A DNA stretch of 64,000 nucleotides from Moringa oleifera (lineage: Eukaryota > Streptophyta > Magnoliopsida > Brassicales > Moringaceae). Below, piece after piece: positions 22,966 through 33,382 of this stretch (position 1 is the stretch's first letter; each line of letters begins with the position of its first letter). Both the position numbers and the translations under genes were made by a program. A model generated the notes under the pieces. It saw nothing but the letters and a program-made list of their open reading frames with translations. It searched no databases and was not told where the DNA came from. The stretch spans positions 1,366,501-1,430,500 of the forward strand of contig JAJFZO010000034.1 of the NCBI GenBank assembly GCA_021397835.1, given 5' to 3'.

Positions 22966-24312
22966 GCTTGTATTTACTCTAGTTGATTGACATATTAGAT
23001 CATATATTATCTATTTTTGTTATAGTACGTACTAAAATTTAAAAACATGATATATGTCTAGTTTGACAACTCTAAAGTATAGAAATTATGATTTACTCTA
23101 ATTATTTAGTATATAATGCTTGTAAATATGATTATTGAGATTCTTATGGGTCTTAAAGTAAATTAGTTTAAAATAAGCATATGTGGATCACATTTCATAT
23201 AATTTTCACGCTACACCTTTACATTTAATTTATATTATTAATTATATTAATATTATGATTGTTAATTAACTGTGTTATAAATTTAATAATAAAAAATTAA
23301 TTACGAGTGTTCTTTTATATATAATTTCTTTAAATTTTAAAATCTTGGTTCAATTTAGTGCATATTAAATATCCAAGAGGATCCTGAAGCGAACGCAAGC
23401 TTTTCAGCCGAACAATTAACTATAAATCATCTCGTTTTGGTTGTTAAGTCTTAATGTGTTTCACGATATTCAATCAGCAAAAGCAAACCAGAGAGCGCGG
23501 TACTGCAGAGAAGAAACTTGAGTTCTCTGGGAAATTTTCCTTCACCCTGAAAAGGAAACTTTAAAAAGAAAGTGAAGCCAAAGATATCTGCTTCTAAAGA
23601 TCAAATTACAATACCATCAAAGCTTTTTGTTGAAAGAGACTCGTAAGGTCCTTGGTTGAAGCTTAGTGCACCATATATAGGAGTGTTAATCATGCTAGCT
23701 GCTCTTAATATACTGATAAACTTAGGTCTAAGTACTCAAAATTTATAGGGCGCCAGCAGACTAAGATGAAAGACAATGATGTGATTATAAGCTCTTCCCT
23801 GTTAATGCCTTTGGTTTCATTCCAACCAATGCCTTAAAATTTAGGGATTAAGATTTAGATAAGGATTTTTTAAAAAAAAAGGAAAAAGAAAAAGAAGTTT
23901 CTATCTGATATTTAAATCTCCAATTTTGAATTAACTATTTCTTTCTCTAATTCCATTTCTTTGTAAAATTTTATAATTTTATTTGCATAAAACTAGCTAT
24001 GAGAAAATTAACAGAAAATTACACATTTTCTTATCTAATCCTCAATTTTGTGATGCTAATTCATATCATGCTAGTAATTAATATTAAACGCAACCATAAT
24101 AGAAACCGAAGAATTGAAGGCTTAGTTTGCCTGTCACTAAGTTGCACCCAAATCTTGAATTCGTTCAAACATATCCCTTTGCTTATGTGCTTATGGAAAG
24201 TTTTAGCAGCCTCATGGAACATATGATCGAGCGTACACACTTGGGTCTACCCTCAACGTTTTTGGCAATCCAATAAGACATTCTTGCATTAACAATTTTC
24301 CTAAGACTCACG
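22966..24312. other. AT-rich intergenic DNA
   Basis: Nothing recognisable was seen between the copia remnant and the promoter of CTNIP copy D. Confidence 0.5.
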
Positions 24313-24337
24313 TATGTTTGCTCATCTTTCAACAATC

Positions 24338-24417
24338 TTGACTGTAAATGTTTCCATGTGTTTGATTTAGAATCAAAACGGCATTTTTTCAAACTTCAAT
24401 TCAGTGGCCAAAGTCAA
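24338..24417. promoter_or_regulatory. W-boxes in the promoter of CTNIP copy D
   Basis: TTGACT at 24,338-24,343 and AGTCAA (W-box on the minus strand) at 24,412-24,417 match the WRKY-factor site TTGACY. In copy C the first is kept but the second reads AGCCAA. Both lie 70-150 bases upstream of the TATA-like CTATATGT at 24,485. Binding is inferred from the motif only. Confidence 0.45.
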
Positions 24418-24484
24418 GAGACATATATTTGGCATTGTCGTGAAAGACAATCAACCCACCACTTCAACCAATCAACATCCATGC

Positions 24485-24492
24485 CTATATGT
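24485..24492 (+). promoter_or_regulatory. TATA-like element of CTNIP copy D
   Basis: CTATATGT in the ATCCATGCCTAT context shared with copies B and C, 123 bases before the start codon. Confidence 0.45.
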
Positions 24493-24607
24493 ACATATCT
24501 CTAAATGCACATAGAAAGCCACAGATACCCATCTCAAATCTCCACAAGGTTCTTTCCCCAAAATCCTTTCCAATACGCAAAAATTCCTTCCAAGCTCCGA
24601 AAAACAA

Positions 24608-24970
24608 ATGGGGTTCCACGCCAGAAGAAGCCTGTTAACATTTTTGTTTTCTCTAACCATTCTCTTCACTTATGGTAGAGTACAGTTTGGCGAAGCCAAG
24701 AGGACTTGGCCTGGAGATCAGTTGTTGAAGAAATATGTTCCTGAGTTTGAGTCTCTCAGTCGGGGCCCTGTGGCACCATCTGGTGCTTCTTCTTGCACAA
24801 ACATCCCTGGTGGAGGAGGTAGTCACTGCAAGTTGAACGAAATGAACTTCGCTGGCAATCTCGTTCGCTCCCCGCCGCCTGCTTATCCAGGCAATGCAGT
24901 GAAGTTTTCTGCAGCGTCGGTGGAGAATGAGAAAAAGCAGCAAGAGAAGTCTCTCCAGGCAACAAAATAA
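24608..24970 (+). CDS. CTNIP/SCREW phytocytokine precursor, copy D (intact)
   Basis: This is a 120-residue precursor in a single exon. Residues 7-22 are a hydrophobic signal peptide with a likely cleavage after GEA (residue 30). A mid-region (GDQLLKKYVPEFESL) precedes the core: APSGASS at 56-62, Cys63, TNIPGGGGSH, Cys74, so the literal CTNIP pentapeptide is present with ten residues between the cysteines. A further 46 residues follow, beginning KLNEMNFAG, then a Pro-rich part and a Lys/Gln-rich end. CTNIP/SCREW peptides are secreted, stress-induced ligands of HSL3/NUT that act in immunity and stomatal control. The two cysteines probably form a disulfide. Promoter W-boxes fit stress induction. 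Copy C is its broken twin. Family is certain from the motif; receptor and role are taken from family knowledge. Confidence 0.92.
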   Translation: MGFHARRSLLTFLFSLTILFTYGRVQFGEAKRTWPGDQLLKKYVPEFESLSRGPVAPSGASSCTNIPGGGGSHCKLNEMNFAGNLVRSPPPAYPGNAVKFSAASVENEKKQQEKSLQATK

Positions 24971-25390
24971 AGCAACAGGCCCAATTTTGGTGATTCTTTT
25001 GTAGCACTGGAATTGGAAACTGTAATGAAAATACTTGTGTCCATCTTTGTTTTTCTTTCAAGTTAGTTTTACTTGGGAGCAATTTTTCAATCTTTTTCAA
25101 TATGCAATATATTATCGTTGGATCAATAGACATATACAACTGTAACTGGTCTTTTTTTGTTTTTGTATTTTCAGAAATGTGATGAATATCGATCATGAAT
25201 AACTTGATAATGTCTTTAATTTATGTTCTGTTTAATTGTTTGTTTATTGATCAAAGGAGCATAAACAAGAAAATCAATCACATGGCATATGCATGCCGTT
25301 CATATGGTACATGTAAACGGTTTTTTATTCATGCATTTACTTAATGTCAACTGTTAAAAGGAGTCGAGATCAAACTGAAGGAAATAATTA

Positions 25391-27500
25391 AGTGAATGGA
25401 CCATGAAGAACAAATTGAAGACAATCTAGGCAATTATCATGTGCAAAGGATTTAATTTGATGTGTGTTTTCTGGTTGGCTTAATAGAAAAAGAAAATTTG
25501 TCAAGAAACTCCAAATGGGTCATGGATCGGTTTCATGAAATGTGAGTCATCACTTACACACTGAGGACAATTAAAATATGAACCCCAAAATCTTATGATG
25601 AAAGTGACTTAAGCATAGCCATATATGAACATATGGAATAAATAATCATCTGTACAATTCTGAATTTATAATCTTACCCATATTATAAATAATGTTTGTT
25701 CTACTAATTAACTATAAAAGAGAAACAGTCATTTCTTTATGTAAAAGAACACATTTATAAGAAATTTTTTTTTTAAAAAGATTGAAGTTCTGGTTGGTTT
25801 AGTCGGAAGTTGGGAGACAAGCACAACCCCTTTTATTATTTCTTTTCTCCACATTTTTCTTGGAGCATACACAGAAGCGGAGACTCCTTCTGTCTTCATG
25901 CATGCTGAACATGTCAATGTATGTAATAAGGCGTCAATATCCAAGATTAGAAAATTAAGTATATTCGAATTTTCCTAAGCATTTTTAAATGTTAATTTGG
26001 CCTAGACCAGTCAAAATAGCTAGCAAGTCTCTTCGTAGTTCCACATTTTCCTGCAAATAGTCCTCTGTGTGTTCCACATGAAAGCAAAGAAGAAAAGATT
26101 AGGATGCTTCTCTGCAGCTTCATGTTCACATTACATGGAAAAGTTCACAAGGCATACAGCGTAGAGATCTTTATGGGGACTTCTTGCTTATCCTAATCTC
26201 GTAGAATCCTTGAGAACATCTTTCTTGCCCAAATTTATCTATCATCAATGAGAAAAAAAAAAAAAACCCTATATGATCAATAGCCCTAATTAGGATTCTG
26301 CTTCCCCTTGATGATGTTACATTGTCTATACAAGTTAACTCATTTTTAGTATGAACTTTAATCACCTACTTTGAATTTGCGATGTTTAGTGACGTTGGTA
26401 GAGAAGGAAAATTGAAAATCAGAAAGGAGAAAAAAAGATCAAGATTTGGTTTTTAGGTATGAGCTTTTTTACCCACAGGTTGTTTGTGGAGAAGGAAAAA
26501 TAAAATCAAAATTTCAATTTTTTGGCAGTTAGTATGAGTAAGTAGATATTGATATAGTCAATATTTCATTGGGCTAAATATTCCAAACCAAATGATGAAT
26601 AAAGAAAAAGACTGATACCTATTTTATTTGTATTCAATGCCTTTGACATGGTCATCTAATGTTTTTCCCAAAAAAAAAAAAAGTTGCTTTCTTTTGGCGA
26701 ATGAGCAAATGTGATTTATCTTCGTTAACCCTCAATTAATAACCATTTGATCGGGTCTTAACCTCAATTTCCGTCTGTATATAACAGATTAGAACTTTTA
26801 GCATGTGGTCAAGGAAAGAAGCTTGCCAAATGTTGCATCCATTGTCAATTTGAAGCTCAACTTCCTTATCATTTCCATAGTCAACCTCAATCTCAATACG
26901 CAATATTAATTTTTAATTTTAAACGATTAGTCATCTTTCTGACTCAGAGCCCACTCAAAAAGTCTCCAAGGAGTTTTGGTTAAGAACCACTTAATCATAA
27001 ACAAAGCATTTTCTTCCATTTTCTTGGTCATCAAAAATTAAAAAAATATCTAAGAACCACATATAAAACCAGATGTATATAAATTGGGGCCTTGTCAATT
27101 CATCAATAATAATCAGAGAAATTTTTAATATGTTAAACAATTGAATTGGGTACATTAATAAGCTGTATGTGGTGCTGAACATAACTCAACAAGTTGCTCA
27201 TACATTTTGCTACACAAGAAATCAAGAACATAATCTTTCATGATCGGAAAAGCCCGTAAGAAAACGGCACTTCATGTTTACGAATTTTGATATAATTCAG
27301 GTAACATTAATTCTTCTCAAATATTTACCGTACTTTCTATTAATTACCAGTAAGAGAAAATGAAAATGAAGTCTATACACAAGTTGGAGGCTACACTATG
27401 TATCCATGTATCGTTTAAGGAAAAAGAATAGAAGAAAGAATGTGAAGAAAAGAATAATGGATAATTGTGTCACTGGTAACGTTGATAACCTGTAACATCG
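25391..27500. other. AT-rich intergenic DNA
   Basis: No gene is visible between the convergent peptide genes D (plus) and E (minus). Poly-A/T tracts occur at 25,765, 26,250 and 26,670. Confidence 0.55.
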
Positions 27501-27615
27501 CAATTCCAACATCACCCTTCTCCATGAATTCAATTGGCAAATGAAGCCTGAGCTTCAAGCGTCTAGTCCCAAGAAAAATTGAAGTTCGTATGTGTATAGC
27601 TTCAAGGGTGAGCTT

Positions 27616-27909
27616 TCATGTCTGACCAGAAACAACTCCAGAGGGAACCACGAGATGCTGGTGATCATGAGCAGCATCACCAGCAAAGTGCATTTCTTCC
27701 ACAGGGCAGCCTGGTCCGCCGGTACCCGGAATGTTGGTGCAGCCGGAGGGCCCTGAGGGAGGCACAGGACCCCTCTGTACAGACTGCAATCTAAGTTGTC
27801 TGTTTACGGAGTCTGCTTCTTCATGCAGGAGCCTACTGGCCTCGTATGATTGAGCATGTACCAGAAGAAGAAGAAGAAGGGCTAACACAATAACGTTGAG
27901 AACCCTCAT
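27616..27909 (-). CDS. CTNIP/SCREW phytocytokine precursor, copy E (intact)
   Basis: This is a 97-residue precursor in a single exon on the minus strand. Residues 4-18 form a strong Leu-rich signal peptide with probable cleavage near HAQ (residue 20). The core is GPVPPSGPSG at 47-56, Cys57, TNIPGTGGPG, Cys68, again with ten residues between cysteines. It is followed by PVEEMHFAG, the same EMxFAG module as in copies C and D. The tail is short and His/Val-rich. The sequence is well diverged from C/D outside these motifs, so it is an older paralogue. A TATA box and two tandem W-boxes stand upstream. It should act as a secreted ligand of an HSL3/NUT-type receptor kinase; that is inferred from the family. 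Confidence 0.92.
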   Translation of the reverse strand: MRVLNVIVLALLLLLLVHAQSYEASRLLHEEADSVNRQLRLQSVQRGPVPPSGPSGCTNIPGTGGPGCPVEEMHFAGDAAHDHQHLVVPSGVVSGQT

Positions 27910-27971
27910 GACTGCTTTTTTCCTGTAACAGTACTGAGATAACGATGAAGATTTGAATGCATTAGTGGTAG

Positions 27972-27979
27972 TATTTATA
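27972..27979 (-). promoter_or_regulatory. TATA box of CTNIP copy E
   Basis: TATAAATA on the minus strand, 63 bases upstream of the start codon at 27,909. Confidence 0.7.
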
Positions 27980-28036
27980 GCCGTAAAAAGATTTGAAGAT
28001 GTTGGTTTATACGAGTATTTTAATTGTTGAAAGATT

Positions 28037-28049
28037 TTGACTATTGACT
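28037..28049. promoter_or_regulatory. Tandem W-boxes upstream of CTNIP copy E
   Basis: Two perfect TTGACT motifs, at 28,037-28,042 and 28,044-28,049, lie seven bases apart, about 60 bases beyond the TATA box. Clustered W-boxes are typical of WRKY-regulated defence genes. Regulation is inferred from motif and position. Confidence 0.6.
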
Positions 28050-28099
28050 ATAAGGCTTATTTTTCATGTTGATATTCAAATATTGAATGGGTCATAAGC

Positions 28100-29720
28100 A
28101 AGAAAGGAGATTATGTGAACTTGAATCCCAAGGTTTTTCGTTTCCTTCTCTGCCTTCTTTTCAACATCAAGAATATATTAATGCAGAGATTAGTTGTGGG
28201 ATTAAGGCATTGATACGGTCTTAATCTTTTTGATTAAGGAAACTTCTAGGAGAATGCAGTTCGCTTGGACTTGGTGATTTGTATCTGTCAATGGAGGCAT
28301 TGGCAAACAGAACTGAGTTAAAATCTGTTTGTTAAATGAAGTCTTCAGATGTGTCACCCCGTTATACCGGCACTGGGTTTTGTTTACCATACTGGTATGA
28401 TTAAAGTATTCTTCTTTTTAAGTAGGTAAGCCACTCGGATCATCTTCTCTTATTCAAAGTTGGTATAACATAAACAACTAGGCATGCGGTTTTATAATTT
28501 GGAGGAAAAGACTAATCAAACAATTCCATTTGCAGATCCCAAAATCTTTTATGTAATTTACACAAAACATGGAAAATGAAAAATTAAACTCGAAGATGGT
28601 AGCTCATTTCTGGGAAACATAATGCCATTCTCAGATTTCTCATGGATCCATTCATTGCTCCACAGTGACAATCAACCATTTCATACTTCATCCTGAATGG
28701 AACATCAAACCTTCGAACTCTACAAAGTTATGCCACAGAAACTCCGAGGTTTGACCCATCAAGATTGTCAGAGAATTCCTATTGCAACTACTACTGCAGC
28801 CAGACAGTTAATTAAATTGTAAGAATCTGACTGCAGCTCCTTGTCTATGCAAGCAGAATTCAAGAAATTCTTTTATTGATCTTCTGATAACCAAGAAGAT
28901 TGGGATTGACTTACCAATGCTGCACTACAAATCACTTACAATTTGATCTCATTCGGCCAGATAAACTATGGATTTCCAGATTTTGTTTAGTTTATTTTCT
29001 GGTACTTTAATTGACTATTATTCTTCAATGGTTTTTAAAATACAACTTGAATCAGAACAACTCAAAATTAGCATGTGTCTAAGCAAATTATCACTCGCCA
29101 CCTTAGAAACTTCCAGTAGAGTGTCATGTTAGACAGTTTTACACGACAAGGTAAGAAGAGAAAACTGAGAAAGCAAACCCGAACACGGCAGAATAGTGAC
29201 CAACAGAGTGCCTCACACAGGCACTGTTCACCATTTCCTATTTATTTATAATCAGTGGATTGAAAAACTGCCACAAAAGACAGCTCAGGCACTATCTCAC
29301 TAAGAACAAAACACACTGACCCCACTAATGTTGCTAACAAACAACAATGATGGAAGATCAAGTGCATTAGTATTAAAGAGTATGCACCATAGGCAGGAAA
29401 GTAACAAGGTTTCCTGTTTTCTAGAGGAATGGTTTTGGCAATTGGCTACTCACAAACTCCTAAAAGACAATGTGGTCAATTGCACATTCCACAAACCGGC
29501 TGCTGAATTTTTATTTTTATTTTTAAGCATTTAAAGGCCAGCTAAAAAGAAAGGAGACGTGCAATTCTTAAATAAATGAGACAAGCTTACCACTAACAGA
29601 AACCAATTGCCAGAGGTCAACATGCAAGCATGAAAAAAATTAGCACATAGATCCATGTAACACATATCTATTGGCCATCTCACTTGTGTGTGAGCAAATA
29701 TACCTGCACCTTCACATACT
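28100..29720. other. Intergenic DNA between CTNIP copy E and the P1 gene
   Basis: I found no coding region with family character. Part of 29,300-29,720 may be distal 3' UTR of the ribosomal P1 gene. Confidence 0.5.
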
Positions 29721-29725
29721 TAAAA

Positions 29726-29989
29726 TATTTGATTCAGAAAACTCTAAATTTCTCATAATCATCTTTTCAAACTTGCCGAGCAGCAAATTCCAGCAACAGT
29801 ATAAAAATATAAAGGTGAATGAGAACAACAAATTGCTAACCAACAAAGTCTAATCAATATTTGATTCAGAAAACTCTAAATTTCTCATAATCATCTTTTC
29901 AAACTTGCCGAGCAGCGAATTTCAGCAACAGTATAAAAATATAAAGGTGAATGAGAACAACAAATTGCTAACCAACAAAATCTAATCAA
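29726..29989. repeat. 132-base tandem duplication over the 3' end of the P1 gene
   Basis: A unit running from AATATTTGATTCAGAAAACT through CTTGCCGAGCAGC and AACAACAAATTGCTAACCAA to TCTAATCAA occurs twice. The period is 132 bases, with only a few differences. The unit nearer the gene contains the TAG stop and the last codon of P1; the outer unit repeats this end within the 3' UTR. Confidence 0.9.
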
Positions 29990-32154
29990 ATAAACTGAAT
30001 CCCATATCATCATCACTTTCTTCCTTGGGCTCCTCCTGAAGAAAAAGATAAAAATAAAAATAAGTTATAGATATAGAAGCCTGTTATTAGTAAGATAAAG
30101 AATTCGAAGGAAGAGGAAGATTTTGCTGCTAATTTCACCCAACATCATGATAATGAGTGCCTGACCAACCAGAATTACATTTTTGAGTTACTAACATGTA
30201 AGGTGGAAATTCACCAGAAAAATTAAGATCTGAAACACATGAACAGGGAGTGGGCATTTCAAAACATGAAGTTAGTCTGAATAGTCTTCTCATAAGCATA
30301 TTAAAAGGCACAGAGACAGGTAAAAGTTGTTCATTACACACACAATTGTATAACTTATAGCATAAAAACCCTTGAAAAGATTCTTTGAAAATGATCTCAA
30401 AAAAGTTAAACTGGCAAATTTATTGAGCAAAAGTTGCATAGAGGTGAATAATATTGAACTGAAAGTTCACCATGTAAGAAGAGGTTCACTTAAAAAAACA
30501 TTGTCAAGTGCAATGTCAATGCAGCAGCCTTAGCAACAGTGGAAAAGTTGCCCGAAAGTTCGAGAGAAAAATCAAATTAAGAAACACAACTGATTTTCGA
30601 AGGAAAAAAAAATTCAGCAACTGTTTCCAAGAAGTCCGAGTACAACCATTTTGACACATCTCTACTTCCATGGGCTAAAATGAAAAAAGAACTGACTGCT
30701 CATAGTGTTGAAAGTAATGCCCAACGTATGTATCTCGATCTGATAATATCCATTTTCATGATAAACCAAAAATTAGGAGACAAATGTTGGCCCAAACATC
30801 AAGTATCTATCCTTTTCAACAGCAAAACCAAATCATCAAAATGCATATACCCAATGAAAAGGTTCCACTCTTTAAAAAGGTTGAGTGAAAAGCCAGAACT
30901 CAACCTAGAGTGCTATAAATGCCTATTTTGCACACCAAAACAAAGGATGAGACCTGTCAATTCTAGATTGTTTACTTAAAAGGTCAGGCACATGCATCTC
31001 TATAGAAGAAACTACCTTCTTCTCTTCAGCAGCAGGAGCAGGGGCAGTAGGAGCAGCTCCAGTTCCAATGGCAGGGGCAGCAGCTGCTACAGGTGCACCA
31101 CCTGTATTTTAATGAAAGATAATCAGAATGATTATTTAGTTAATAATGTTGAAAAAAAAAAAAAAAGAGGCAACAGACCAATGCAACGAACTCACCAGAG
31201 CCAACATTCAAAATAAGGTCTTCAATGTTCCTCTTCTCAAAAAGCTTAGAAAACAATCCTGGCCAGTAAGAGTCAATCTTCACATTAGCCACTTTAACCA
31301 GAGTTGCGATCTTCTCAGGCTGAAATTGAAACAGAAAGTTAAAGAAACCGCTAACTGTAATATCATCCCGATAAAATCCCACTGCAATTTCTACGGTAAG
31401 CAATATACTGAAAGTATAAGAGCTTGTAGCAAGATAACCCCAACCAGGGCGACATTCCACTTCAAATAGTACAAAGGGAAATTCAAAATGCACAGCTGCC
31501 AATTCCAAAAATTACTGTTGCTAGTCAAAGGCAGTTTAAATTATATTAAAACTGACGCATATACTTACCTTTAAAACACAATACATAAAACATGTATCAG
31601 GAACGTTACAAAGGGAAGTGTGACCAAACACTATGATAACAATGTAAACCATAATAAATTGCCCTCATGCTTTGCAATCTCAAATTGGAAATCTGAAAAA
31701 TGAGGAACTCAAACACCCAAATTGCAACACCACACTCAAGCATAAACACAACTACATTCTTCCTCTAACTATTTGGAACAACTACTGCGAATAGACAGTC
31801 CACATGAAAACTACAAAAGCGATCATTTAAATGTAACTTTCTCGCTTTTCTTTCTTTCTTTTATTTTTTTTTTTTTCCCCTTTCCCCAACAAGGAAGCCA
31901 ACCATCTGTTTGAAGCTAATACGGAACACATCTTACTTTCAAAGGCAACAAAACTAATACCAAAAACGTGAATTTACTTCACAACATAAATAGAAAAGGC
32001 ATAATGACTCGCGCATACATACCGAGAAGGACTAGGTGCATACAAGCATATGTAATACAACATGAAGAAACGGAAGCTTACTCACCGTGATAGCAATTCC
32101 ATCATCGTGAAGAATGAGAGAAGCATAAGTGCAAGCAACCTCTCCGGTCGACAT
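29982..32154 (-). CDS. RPP1: 60S acidic ribosomal protein P1 (four coding exons)
   Basis: Minus-strand coding exons are 32,154-32,086, 31,319-31,196, 31,101-31,016 and 30,035-29,982, all with GT..AG junctions and in phase, giving 110 residues. The N-terminal helical dimerisation domain starts [19 protein letters not shown] and continues [20 protein letters not shown]. Then come [16 protein letters not shown], a flexible Ala/Pro-rich hinge (about 66-92), the acidic [13 protein letters not shown] stretch and the invariant stalk tail [11 protein letters not shown]1 pairs with P2 on P0 to form the ribosomal stalk that recruits elongation factors; the tail is the factor-binding segment. Length matches the family (about 110-113). 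A 5'-UTR intron lies between 32,287 and 32,166. The last coding exon is partly duplicated in the 3' flank. Confidence 0.96.
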
Positions 32155-32165
32155 TTCTCAGTGTC

Positions 32166-32393
32166 CTGCATATTAACAAGAAACATAGGAGAAGAACAAA
32201 ACAAGAGACTAAACACATAAACATCCAGCAAAAGCACAAGACAACTGTTAAGCCATGAAAGCCCCGGCAATAATGGGGAAATCCTACCTTAGTTAACAGA
32301 TCCGACGCCGGAGAATGACACAGAGAGAGGGAGTGCAATCCAGAGCAAGTCTTCTACCAACTCGCTCAAAGCCCTAATTTTAGATCTTATAAG
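32166..32393 (-). promoter_or_regulatory. P1 core promoter, 5'-UTR exon and 5'-UTR intron
   Basis: On the minus strand a TTATAAGA element (32,386-32,393) and an AAAGCCCTAA motif (32,368-32,377), a near match to the telo-box of plant ribosomal-protein promoters, precede a leader exon. That exon ends at 32,288 with AACTAAG before GTAGG. The leader intron runs to the acceptor ATGCAG at 32,166, eleven bases before the start codon. The transcription start is not visible directly. Confidence 0.6.
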
Positions 32394-33382
32394 AGTTTAG
32401 TTAAGCTTGGTTCAATGACAACAGTACCCTTTTCCCTGGTGTTGGGTTACAAGGCTGCACTTCTTTTAGTTTAAGATGCTCAATTTGCTTATTGTCAAGT
32501 TAAACTCCAAGTATGAGGAGTGTTTTATTTCAAAATTCTGGAGTCATAAACCGCAAATTCTCAGGGAATTTAAGAGAATCCAAAAAATTATTAAAATGTA
32601 TTAATGAAAAATCACCCATCAAAGGAACAAAATAGAAAAAAAAATAATAACAACAATCTTTTTTGCCATTTAAAAATGTTATTTTTATAAATTAATATAT
32701 TAATTAAATAAATTAATTAAATAAAAAATACTTGATCATTATGTGTCAATATTTTTGCAAAACATCAATTAAGTTTAAATAAGAAAAGTCTCATCTAAAA
32801 ATAATTTGTTATAAAGTTTCATTTCCCATAGAGAAATTAGCAGCCCTTTCCAATCAAATTCAACACCAGCCTCTAGAAAGAAATAAAGCTTTTCCAAGGG
32901 GAAGAAACATGGGAAAAAGCAAACCCGTAAGGCACTGCCCTGTTTTACAAGCTTATAGAGGATGCTCTGCAATAAACCAAACATTAGCAAAGCAATATTG
33001 TGTAGCTCTGTATTATTGAAGAACCAAACTAACATAAATCACTTTGCTTGGGATGAGAGTACTAAAGCAGGAAAGGAAACCGGCATGCTTGGTTAAAAAG
33101 CCAAGAACATCCAGAGAAGGTGATAACATGCTTTGGCAACAAGCGGGTCAAAATATATCAATGCCCACTTTCAACCATTACCCCAATAACTCAGATGTAA
33201 TCCAGAGCCTCTTTGCTAACAACGGAAAGGCTAAATGTAAGAAAAGGCAGAAACACTCTTTACAAAATGTTTTCTTATGAAAAGATTACAACCTCACTCC
33301 AAATCTAAGACCCAACAACTTCCTCCAATACATTATTACAAAAGGACAAAGATTTCTTTCGCAAGCCCCAGCATACCTTGCT
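32394..33382. other. Intergenic DNA and 3' UTR of the TRAF/MATH gene
   Basis: This lies between the P1 promoter and the stop codon of the next minus-strand gene. The right part is probably that gene's 3' UTR. AT-rich sequence lies around 32,640-32,740. No additional gene was seen. Confidence 0.5.

Larger units (their letters stand above)
24313..25390 (+). repeat. Duplicated block 2 (promoter, CTNIP copy D, 3' flank)
   Basis: This is the direct-repeat partner of 18,600-19,445. Relative to that block it has a single copy of the 62-base promoter unit. It also has about 260 extra bases in the 3' flank (roughly 25,060-25,325) before homology resumes at TCATGCATTTACTTAATGTC. Confidence 0.85.

Noticed and set aside
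24653..25196. Minus-strand open frames of 96 and 146 codons over CTNIP copy D
   Set aside because: They are antisense shadows of the coding sequence, with no signal or family motif.
31140..31508. Open frames of 122 (minus) and 107 (plus) codons in the P1 gene
   Set aside because: They cross the introns of the ribosomal P1 gene. The true reading follows the spliced exons.
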